From contig NZ_CP133774.1 in NCBI RefSeq assembly GCF_034344865.1, positions 5,952,001-6,016,000 on the forward strand: a DNA stretch of 64,000 nucleotides, read 5' to 3'. The notes under the pieces were generated by a model. It was not told the origin of the DNA and searched no databases. It worked only from the letters and a program-made list of their open reading frames with translations. Positions 55,996 to 64,000 of this stretch are shown in pieces. Every line of letters starts with the position of its first letter. Position 1 is the first letter of the stretch. The stretch comes from Pseudomonas sp. 10S4. Lineage in GTDB: Bacteria; Pseudomonadota; Gammaproteobacteria; Pseudomonadales; Pseudomonadaceae. A program made the position numbers and the translations under genes.

Positions 55996-58900
55996 AAGCC
56001 CTCCTCCTGATTCATGGCGGTGGCGGATGCGGTCGCCCGGGTCTGCATAAACGGCGAACGCGGGGCCCGGGTGGGCAGCGGTTGAATGGATAACGGCAGC
56101 TTGGAACCCTGGCTCATCAACGACAGGCGCACATACATCAGGGTTTGCTCAGCCGTGCTGGACGACGCCGTCACCGGCAGGCGCAACATCAGCGGAAAAT
56201 CCGTGTAATCCATGCTCGGCTGGCGCTGCACTGACTGGTGCGAACGCATCAGGCGCAGCAACGACCAAGGCCCGCCATACTCCCAACCGGCTTCCAGATC
56301 GCGCACCATCAGGCTCGGCTGCAGCGGATCGTTGGCCGGCCGCTGCGAGCCGTTTCGGGCCCAACGCAAGGTCAGCCGCACCGGTTGGCCGACCATCCAG
56401 CGCAAGTTCGGTTGAGCGTCGCCGGGGTAGTTGATTTGTTGGTTGCCGGCATTCAGGCTCCAGGCGATCACTTGATCGGCGCCGCGCTCCTCCTCGCGAT
56501 CGGTGCGCCAGCGCACGTCCATCTCAACCCCGAGGATGCCGCTCTTGTCCCGCACAAACAGTGGGCCCAGCCAGGTGCTGGCCTGCTTCAAACGGTTGAG
56601 AAAATCTTCAGCGGCCAGCCGTTCCGGGGTCTGGCTGATCACCAATCCGGCCTGAGCCACCGGCAGGCGTTTGTCGATCAACTCCAGAAAGTGCTGGACC
56701 CGCGCCGGGTCGGCGTCGGTCGCCTGTATCCCATTGGCAAACGGAAAGCGCTCGGCCAAGTATTGATTGAAGTAGTTGGCCAGGTCGTTCCACGCCGCCG
56801 AAGCTTGTTGCTGTTGCAGGAACTGGCAACGCTGCATGGCCGATTGCTGTAATTCCAGTGCACGCAACGCCAACGTCCCGCGCCCGCCGGACAGGCTGGC
56901 GGTTTGCAGGATCTGCCCGCAGGACGTCGCATCCATTTCGATAAAGTCGCGACTCACCAACTGCTCGATCTGGGCCGGCGAACTGGCGGGGTTCGAATCC
57001 TTGTACTTGAGCAGTTCGTCATTGAGGGCGCTGAATTGCGTCACCCGCTCATAATCCAGCGCCGACAGCGTCTGCTGCTGGGTTTTCAGCCATTCCAGCG
57101 CGGAGGTCCGGCGCTCGGTGATGCCGAGCATGGTGTTGAATTGCTGCTTGAGGCTCAGCTTCAAATCCTGCACATCACTGGCGCCATACAGTTGCAGGCC
57201 AAGGTTTTTCGAGCCGTCCCACTGACTGATTTCGGTGCGCCCGCTGAACAGCGGCTGCGCGGTGATTTCATCAAGACCGCCGACGACCTGAGCCATGGCA
57301 CGCCGGTTCAAGGCACTTTGCAGACGCGTCGCCAGGTCGCTGCGGCGTAACTCGATAAAGGCTTTCTGCAAGGCCACCGCTTGCGGCGCTTGCACGTCGA
57401 ATGTCCCGTAGCCGTGCGGTTGATCATCGTGCTCCTTGAGGCTCAACCACATAGCCTTGGCTGCCGCGCCTTCAGCGGCTTCGAGCAAGGCACCGCGATA
57501 CGCCGGCGGAATGCGCGGCAGTTCTTCGGCGGCGTAACTCTTGTAGCTGGCGAAGTAGTTCAGCGCGCTGTTGAGGTCATCGCCGTCGGCGTTCTGCCCC
57601 TGCATGTCACCGGACTCATCCGCACGCATGGCAATGGCGACGAAGTCTCGCTTGAACAGCGCTTGCACAGCGGTGTTCAACTGGCTGACATGCTCCTGCA
57701 ACACCAACTGCCCGCTGCCTTGTTGCACCAGCAAGTTGCCCCTGGAACCGGCCTGGGCAATCCACTGATCACGGAAACTCTGCTGCAACTTCGACGCTTG
57801 CTGATCCAGTTGCTGCTCGACCTGCGGGCCGAGCAAAGCGCTCTGGCGCACCTTGTCCATCATCTCGCGATAACCGGGCACCAGGTCCTGGCCCTTGCCG
57901 CGACTCCAGGCCGAGTTGGTCAGGCCGACCAACCCTTGCAGGTCGTCGATCAGCGCCCGCAGATCTTCAAGTTCGGTCAGGGAGTTACCACTGCCGGCCT
58001 CGAGCTGCTCCAAGTGCAACTTGAGATAACCGGCCTGGCGCACAAAGTTGTCGGCCAGGAAGTACTGGTCGAGCCAATGCTCCATCAGCCCGGAAAAGTT
58101 CTCCTTGATTGCCGGGCGCTCTGGCGTCAGGTCCAGCGGTTTCAAGCTGTCGCCATTGGCATCCAGCAGCACCCGGTTGTAGAAACCGGCGCGGCGCAAG
58201 GTGCCAAGATTGAGGTTCAGGGACAACGCGTTGTTGCTCAGCGTCACCACGTCTTCGAGGGGCCCCTTCGGGTTGTTCAGAGCCTGATTGAACCACTGGT
58301 TCTGTTGCTCAAGGCGTACCGCCCGTTCTACAAGATCCTTGGCCTTGACGTAGTTTTGCCACTGGGCCGGGTCTTCACTTTCGACATTGCCACGACGTTC
58401 GGTGTTGCGAATGGCCTTGAGCTGCGCCAGATCCGCGATCAACAAGTCGTGCAACGGTTGCAACCATTGGCTTTGGGCGGTGCTGCGCAATTCATTCTCC
58501 AGTTGCACGTCCAGGGACGAAAACCAGGAAGTGGGAAAGACCAGCGATGTGTAGCTCCAGCGCGGGGCTTTCTCCAGGACTCGCCAAAAGCCCTGAACGT
58601 TGCGTCGGGTCGCTTCCAGACGATGGGACTCATCAGTGACCGCCATGTAGTTCTTCTGTGCGCCTTGCAACAGGCGCGACAGTTCATGGGCGTCATTGAC
58701 CGAGTCCCGCCAGACCCAGAGCATCCCGGCAATCCAGATCACCCCGACCACCAGTGCGATCCCCCGGTCAGACGCTGCCAACGCTGGCGCAGGCGCAAAA
58801 GACGCGGCACCACTTGGGCCAGGCCTCGTTCGGCCACCACCCGCCGCTGCCACAACTGCCGGGCGAAGGCGCTCTGCTGCAAGTCGCTGTCATCGGCGTC

Positions 58901-59809
58901 AAACCCGTCGAGCGCGTCTTCGGCAGGCTGGTTGGCGGTGAAATACACCCCGCGAAAACGCGGCGCCTCACCCTGGGCATTGCCCTGGAATACCGGCTCC
59001 AACAGGGTTTGCAGGTTGCGCCGCAATGCCTCAAGACGTTCCGGTAAACCGTATAACTCGCCACTCAAATGGCCGGCCAAGGTGCCGATTTCGATGATTG
59101 ATTCCGACAAGGCGCGATGGACCTGATCCAGCGCCTGGTCACTCCATTGCGAATGCCAGACGGCTTCAGGGCCATGGGGCGAAGACCAGCCCAGCATTCG
59201 CTCGCGACTCTCTTGCGGCAGCGCGCTGATCAACTCCTGAAAGCCCGGCAGCTCTTCCATGCCGGTAATCACCACGTACACCGGCAGGCTCAAGCCAAAG
59301 CGCTGCAGCAAATCAATGAAGCGCCGACGCGCCGCCAAACCGAGGTTCGCGGCCTGTTCGACATTGGCCAGATGGCTGACCGGCACGGTCCAGATCACTC
59401 CGTCCAGCGGCCGTTTGCTGCGCAGGCGCAAGATCAACCCGAGCAAACGCCACCAGCCGCCCCGTTGCAGGTTCATGCCTTCGTCGGGCAGGAACAGCGC
59501 TTGCGGCACCACCAGCACCGCGCCTTCGGGGTCCGACCACCAGCGCCCGAACCAGGCCGGTTTGTCGGTCGGTTGCAAGCGCCATTCGGTGCACAATTGC
59601 GTGCCTTGGGTTTCGTTGCCGAGCATCAACAACCAAGGAATCTGATAGCGGTCCTGGGCGCCTTGCTCCTGCTCCATGTGCCGCACGGCCGCATAGAAAC
59701 TGCGAATCGCCGCCCCGCTCTGGGTACGCAACCACCAGAGCGCCACGGCAATAATCACGATCAGCAACAGCACCGCAACGATCAAGCCAATCATCTGCAG
59801 GGTGCTCAT
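55992..59809 (-). pseudogene. tssM: Type VI secretion membrane protein TssM (IcmF family, frameshifted)
   Basis: About 1272 residues after correction, the inner-membrane and periplasmic core of the TssJLM complex. The first helix is MIGLIVAVLLLIVIIAVALWWL. The cytosolic IcmF domain follows, and the C-terminal DUF1215/TssM_C parts run to about 56000. At 58761-58765 five C (G on the coding strand) are present. A sixth restores RLTGGIALVVGVIWIAGMLWVW, which is the expected next membrane helix. The nucleotide-binding loop reads GNETQGTQL and lacks the Lys of Walker A, so ATP binding is doubtful. It overlaps tssL by four bases. Confidence 0.9.
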
Positions 59810-60573
59810 GAGTCTTGCTCCGAGACGCTGACCGAGTCGGTCATCTGCAACACCGGCTCCAGTTCCTGGCGGATATCGTGCCAGAACAACTGCCCCAGCC
59901 CGGTCAGCAATAGCAGCATGGCCAAAATCCCCACTCCGAGGCGAAAGCCATCCGGTATCGATAGCCGCACCGGCAAATGAATCGGCGGTACAGTTGACGG
60001 CTGCGCCAGCCGGGCGCCGACATCGGCATAATCGGCTTCGTGTTGCCAGGCAAAGGAGAACAGCGCCAGGCGCAATTTTTCATGCTGGGCCTGACTGTGC
60101 TCACCGCGCAGCCGCCCTTCGAACCCGAGCACCAGGCATTGCAAATAGACATTGGCCAGGTCGCGGGTGGTGGGGATCTGCTCCTCCAGCAATTCCTTGA
60201 TGGCGGTTGGCAGCCGCTCACCGGCCTGTCGGCTGGCGTACATCCTCGACTCCAGGGGTTTTTCCTGCCACGCGGACTGGCCCGGCCACGGAGTAAACAC
60301 CAGGGTTTCATCGATCAGCGCGACAAAGGCATAGACCAGCGCCTTGACTTGCTCGGTCGCCCCATCGCCAACCCGGGCGAATGCCGTGCGCCACAGTCGC
60401 TGGGAGATTTGCGTGGACATCTCAACCACCGCCTCGACCAACGCCGCCTCATCACCGTCCCTGGGCAACTGGCTCCATTCCTCGGACCATTGCAGCCAGG
60501 CCTGGCGAAAGGCACTGCTCAGCGGTGCTTCGTGGAGGCCCCGTGTACCCGCCCCGGCATTCCCTTCAGACAT
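59806..60573 (-). CDS. tssL: Type VI secretion protein TssL (DotU/IcmH family)
   Basis: A 255-residue tail-anchored inner-membrane protein. The DotU domain is seen in VKALVYAFVALIDETLVFTPW and ANVYLQCLVLGFEGRLRGEH. One C-terminal helix follows (GVGILAMLLLLTGLGQLFW). No peptidoglycan-binding OmpA domain is attached. It joins TssM and TssK in the membrane complex. Confidence 0.93.
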   Translation of the reverse strand: MSEGNAGAGTRGLHEAPLSSAFRQAWLQWSEEWSQLPRDGDEAALVEAVVEMSTQISQRLWRTAFARVGDGATEQVKALVYAFVALIDETLVFTPWPGQSAWQEKPLESRMYASRQAGERLPTAIKELLEEQIPTTRDLANVYLQCLVLGFEGRLRGEHSQAQHEKLRLALFSFAWQHEADYADVGARLAQPSTVPPIHLPVRLSIPDGFRLGVGILAMLLLLTGLGQLFWHDIRQELEPVLQMTDSVSVSEQDS

Positions 60574-60591
60574 ACGACGCCCCTTCCTTGA

Positions 60592-61923
60592 TCAAGCACT
60601 TTCACTGGCCTGGGCCACAAACAACACCACTTGCCATGGGCTGCTCGCCGGTTTTGAGGCCGGCGCGGCAATCAGCAACGGCAACTGCCCATCGAACCAT
60701 TGGCCTTCGGCCGTCACCACGAACAACCGCGTATCGTCGCCAACGCTGTAGGCCACCTGTTCGTTGCGGTTCATGGCCTGATGCACCAAGCCGCTCATGC
60801 GCTGGCGACTGAGCAACGGGATGTGCGGCTGCGAGGCGATGATCGCGCCGCTCAGCCATTCACTCGCGGCGTGATCACTGACGCCGTTAGGCATGCGCAA
60901 ACCGATCACCAGACGCTGGCTCGGCTGATCGTCGGGCAGTTGAATCGAGAAGCTCTGTTCGCTGCGCGCAAACGGCAGGCTGCGATAGCCGGCGCGAATC
61001 AATTCGAGGGTTTTCTCCAGCCAGTCGAGGACCGCCTCATAACCGCGTTGCAGCTCAAGAAAATCCAGCGGCGCGAACGGCGGCACACCGGCCAACGGGT
61101 CCAGCGCCGACCATGCGCCGGCCAGCCCGAGCAACACGCCGTATAAGGTCTGCGGGGTCGCCTGGCGGCTGCCCAGCGTGCCTTCGACCTCCGGCAGCCG
61201 CGCCCAGAGCGCGGTCAACTGACGGCGAATTTCTACCGCGTCGTCCTGATCCCCGGCCTGCTGGGCCTGACGCAAACGGCCGGCGAGGAACATGCATTTC
61301 TCCCGCGCCCTGGCACACAAACCGGCCACCCGCCGGCCAATAACGGATTCCGGCAACAGGCTTGGGGTCGGTGGTGTGTAAGGCAACGAGATAAACCCGC
61401 CGCCCTCCTTGCGGATTTTCAGCAACGGCAGGCAGACGGAGTCCGCCTTGTTCAATTGCGTGCACAAGCGCGGGTTCGGGCGCCACACGGTGATCGATTC
61501 GGGGTACTCGCCGCTGGTCAAATCCGGCAACGCATCGCCGACCACCGATTGCAGTCGGCCCTTGAGCGGCAGCAACTGCCCGGCGCGCCACAACGGGCTG
61601 ACTGCCAGGTAAACCGTGACGGTTGCGTCGTCGGTGGCGTTGATGGCTTCACCGACGTTGAGCTCCAGCATCGGCCCCACTCCGGCGAGCAGATTGACTG
61701 GCAAACCGTCGGGCATCGTCGCTTGAAGATTGATTAACCGCACCAGCCCGGCACTCAGTGCGCCGGGGTCGACTTCGATTCGGCTTACACCCCAGAACCA
61801 TGGATTACACGCTTGGGCAAAATGCGCGACCAGCGCCTCTGCCCGCAGCCCTTGCAACTGAAAATGCTGGGGCAATAACTGCATGCCTTCATGCCAGCAA
61901 ACCGCGTCAGGTAACAGGCTCAT
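60592..61923 (-). CDS. tssK: Type VI secretion baseplate protein TssK
   Basis: A 443-residue protein linking baseplate and membrane complex. The N-terminus VCWHEGMQLLPQHFQLQGLRAEALV is the family signature, and the C-terminal part (QRLVIGLRMPNGVSDHAASEWLSGAIIASQPHIP) matches the TssK head region. It lies between tssJ and tssL. Confidence 0.93.
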   Translation of the reverse strand: MSLLPDAVCWHEGMQLLPQHFQLQGLRAEALVAHFAQACNPWFWGVSRIEVDPGALSAGLVRLINLQATMPDGLPVNLLAGVGPMLELNVGEAINATDDATVTVYLAVSPLWRAGQLLPLKGRLQSVVGDALPDLTSGEYPESITVWRPNPRLCTQLNKADSVCLPLLKIRKEGGGFISLPYTPPTPSLLPESVIGRRVAGLCARAREKCMFLAGRLRQAQQAGDQDDAVEIRRQLTALWARLPEVEGTLGSRQATPQTLYGVLLGLAGAWSALDPLAGVPPFAPLDFLELQRGYEAVLDWLEKTLELIRAGYRSLPFARSEQSFSIQLPDDQPSQRLVIGLRMPNGVSDHAASEWLSGAIIASQPHIPLLSRQRMSGLVHQAMNRNEQVAYSVGDDTRLFVVTAEGQWFDGQLPLLIAAPASKPASSPWQVVLFVAQASESA

Positions 61924-61978
61924 ACGATTCCTTTCGACGTCTAAGTGCGGCCGCGCACGGGGCGTTGTTGCGAGTGAC

Positions 61979-62449
61979 TCAGTGCGGGCTGTCGCTGAGC
62001 AGCGTCATCTCGCGACTGTCGAACTTGAGCCAGGCTTTGCTCTGGTCATCGAGCCTTAACCGGTGTGCTCCGGGAGTGTTATAGCTGGCGAAGACCAAAA
62101 GTCCAGCCGCCCGCTTGCCCCCCAGCGGGAAGGGTTGTTTGTCGATGAATTGACCGGGGACCAGCTCCAGCCCCCAGACCGTTATCAACTGCCGGTAGTC
62201 GCGCTGGAACTGCTCACGCTCGGTGAACCACTGGCGGGCGGTGATGCCCGACAGTTGCTTGAGCAGATCCGGGTCATTCACCGCAATGAAATCCACGGCA
62301 ATCGGGGTGTCGTCGTTGGCCTTCGGCGCGACGTCGATGGTCAGGCTGTCGAGGTCCACCCGTGGCCCGAATAACGAACACCCGGCGAGGGACAAGAGCA
62401 CAGCGCAGGCAAAAAAACGTGCAGACAAAATGAATTTTCCTTTTCTCAT
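61979..62449 (-). CDS. tssJ: Type VI secretion outer-membrane lipoprotein TssJ
   Basis: A 156-residue lipoprotein with signal FFACAVLLSLAGC; the lipobox LAGC places the lipidated Cys at about residue 24. The rest is the small transthyretin-like TssJ domain (SLTIDVAPKANDDTPIAVDFIAV). The ATG at 62449 is chosen because the codons upstream are not signal-like. It is first in the minus-strand set, about 205 bases from divergent tssB. Confidence 0.92.
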   Translation of the reverse strand: MRKGKFILSARFFACAVLLSLAGCSLFGPRVDLDSLTIDVAPKANDDTPIAVDFIAVNDPDLLKQLSGITARQWFTEREQFQRDYRQLITVWGLELVPGQFIDKQPFPLGGKRAAGLLVFASYNTPGAHRLRLDDQSKAWLKFDSREMTLLSDSPH

Positions 62450-62654
62450 GACGGTCCTAAAAAGGTTTTCCCTTGCTTTTTTATAGACCTGTTCTAGCGT
62501 CTTGGGTAGTTCGGCCCACACGGCGAATGAGGAAGGTTTGTCAAAGGAACGACAGGTCCATCTGCCACCCTTTCTAACCTACGGTCCAGCAAGGGAAAGC
62601 GATGAACGGGCCTCCCGATGCATTGCGCCCGCTCATGCATCGGAGTCAACCAAC

Positions 62655-63223
62655 ATGGCAGAAAGTACTCAGCACAAGCTCGACAGGGTTCGCCCACCCC
62701 GGGTGCAAATCACCTACGACGTCGAAATCGGCAACGCGATCGAGAAAAAGAATTGCCGTTGGTGGTGGGCATTCTCGCCGACCTTTCCGGCAAACCCCTC
62801 AACGCCCTTCCCAAGCTGACCGAACGACGCTTCACCGAGATTGACCGCGACAACTTCAACGAAGTGCTTGCCTCGATCGCTCCCCGCGCCACCTTGCAGG
62901 TCAACAACACCCTCACCCCCGGCGACAACAGCAAGCTCAACATCGAGCTCAACTTCAAGCACATCGACGACTTCGACCCCGTGAGAGTGGTCGAGCAGGT
63001 CACGCCGCTGCGGCGCCTGTTCGAAGCCCGCCAGCGCCTGCGCGACCTGCTGACCAAGCTCGACGGCAATGACGATCTGGACAAGCTGTTGCGCGATGTC
63101 ATCGCCAACACCGAAGGCCTGCAAGAGATCAAGTCTGCCCGTCCGGAAGCCCCAGCCCCTGCTGCCCCTGCTGCCCCTGCTGCCGCAGGCGACAGCGAAG
63201 CGCCGGCCGAACCGCAAGCCTGA
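62655..63223 (+). pseudogene. tssB: Type VI secretion sheath small subunit TssB (frameshifted)
   Basis: About 189 residues after correction. MAESTQHKLDRVRPPRVQITYDV is the start, and the conserved ELPLVVGILADLSGKP follows in another frame. At 62745-62749 five A are present; a sixth gives AIEKKELPLVVGILADL. With TssC this protein builds the contractile sheath. The C-terminus is an Ala/Pro-rich tail (APAPAAPAAPAAAGD). It is divergent from tssJ. Confidence 0.92.
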
Positions 63224-63251
63224 TCACTCAATCACTTAGGGAGAAGTTGCC

Positions 63252-64000
63252 ATGCCTGCTTCAGCCGCCGCCAAAACCAGTGAAAGCACCACAGAAAGCC
63301 TGTCCCTGCTAGACCGCATCATCGCCGACGGCCGCATGGCCCATGACGACAGTCAGCAGGACTATGCCCGCGACATGCTCGCGGAATTCGCCATCCAGGT
63401 ACTCGACGAAGGCATGGCCATCGACAAGGACACCGTGGCGATGATCAACGACCGCATCAGCAAGATCGACAAGCTGATCAGCGCGCAACTCAACGAAGTG
63501 CTGCACCACCCCGACATGCAAAAACTCGAAGCCTCCTGGCGTGGCTTACACCTGCTGGTGCAAAACACCGAAACCAGTTCCCGGCTCAAACTGCGTCTGC
63601 TCAACGTGACCCAAAAAGAGCTGCAAAACGACCTGGAAAAAGCCGTCGAGTTCGACCAGAGCGCGCTGTTCAAAAAGATCTACGAAGAAGAGTACGGCAC
63701 CTTTGGCGGCCATCCGTTCAGCCTGCTGGTGGGTGACTACACCTTCGGCCGACACCCGCAGGACATCGGCCTGCTGGAGAAACTGTCGAACGTCGCCGCT
63801 GCTGCGCACGCGCCGTTCATAGCCGCCGCCAGCCCACGGCTGTTCGACATGAACAGCTTCACCGAACTGGCCGTACCGCGTGACCTGTCGAAAGTCTTCG
63901 AGAGCCAGGAGTTGATCAAATGGCGCTCTTTCCGCGAAAGCGAAGACTCGCGCTATGTGTCACTGGTGCTCCCGCACTTCCTGCTGCGCCTGCCGTACGG
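63252..64000 (+). CDS. tssC: Type VI secretion sheath large subunit TssC (partial, cut by window end)
   Basis: An open frame from the ATG at 63252 (GGGAGAAGTTGCC before it) to the edge, 249 codons. EASWRGLHLLVQNTETSSRLKLRLLN, YGTFGGHPFSLLVGDYTFG and FIAASPRLFDM are conserved TssC blocks. It follows tssB by 28 bases. Confidence 0.95.
   Translation, partial: MPASAAAKTSESTTESLSLLDRIIADGRMAHDDSQQDYARDMLAEFAIQVLDEGMAIDKDTVAMINDRISKIDKLISAQLNEVLHHPDMQKLEASWRGLHLLVQNTETSSRLKLRLLNVTQKELQNDLEKAVEFDQSALFKKIYEEEYGTFGGHPFSLLVGDYTFGRHPQDIGLLEKLSNVAAAAHAPFIAAASPRLFDMNSFTELAVPRDLSKVFESQELIKWRSFRESEDSRYVSLVLPHFLLRLPY

Noticed and set aside
57381..59126. A 581-codon plus-strand frame inside tssM
   Set aside because: It lies wholly inside tssM, whose corrected frame has clear IcmF features. 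The product is rich in Arg, Gln and Leu like other shadows.
62465..62480. GG...GC pattern upstream of tssB resembling a sigma-54 promoter
   Set aside because: The spacing between GG and GC is 9, not 10, and the flanking bases do not match the consensus.
1..64000. tRNA, rRNA, insertion sequences, integrase or phage genes
   Set aside because: Looked for along both strands. No cloverleaf, ribosomal or transposase-like sequence was recognised.

Overview
The window looks like chromosomal DNA of a Pseudomonas of the fluorescens group. The signs are a GC-rich codon style, the gene order mltD-yejA-yejA-yejB-yejE-yejF-fabI, an AcnB-type aconitase, a divergent type VI secretion cluster, and many REP/REPIN hairpins of the kinds built on GTGGGAGC-GGGCTTGCTCGCGA, GTGGCGAGGGG-CTTGCCCC and AAAGATCGCAG. 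I see no rRNA, tRNA, CRISPR array, insertion sequence or integrase.

Layout. 0-11 kb: a methyltransferase start, gloB, mltD, an oligopeptide/microcin-C-like ABC importer (two tandem binding proteins, two permeases, one double ATPase) and fabI. 11-20 kb: small metabolic genes with LysR regulators (VOC/amidase pair, GGDEF protein, SDR) and a periplasmic isoquinoline-1-oxidoreductase-like molybdoenzyme operon with a dihaem cytochrome. 20-31 kb: an accessory stretch with an XAC2610-like secreted protein, an AraC regulator, a 1232-residue toxin-like protein ending in a Fic (AMPylation) motif, a LysE exporter, and a rhomboid protease paired with a secreted LprI-like protein. 31-43 kb: a drug/metabolite transporter with a histidine-rich tail, an alkylation-repair operon (ada, a PEP mutase/isocitrate lyase-like gene, an AlkA-like glycosylase), an agmatine/polyamine module (LysR, aguA, binding protein), small enzymes, and MipA beside a two-component system. 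43-55 kb: miaE, an ANR-box-controlled universal stress protein, acnB behind a long structured leader, a SulP transporter, an amino-acid permease, a tautomerase/TetR pair, a possible attenuator with leader peptide before an isochorismatase-like gene, and a hydroxyacid dehydrogenase. 55-64 kb: the type VI genes tssJ-K-L-M-A on the minus strand and tssB-C on the plus strand, cut by the window end.

Quality warning. Eleven genes here are interrupted by twelve one- or two-base indels. Eleven of the twelve lie in runs of one base and ten of them read as one base too few. Restoring the base gives full-length proteins of normal family size, including genes expected to be intact (miaE, tssB, tssM). The most likely cause is sequencing error rather than gene decay. 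I type these loci as pseudogenes but give full extents and the presumed function.

The least explained items are the Fic-toxin gene lying between the AraC and LysE genes, the nested inverted repeats upstream of acnB, and the threonine-rich leader peptide with terminator upstream of the isochorismatase gene.
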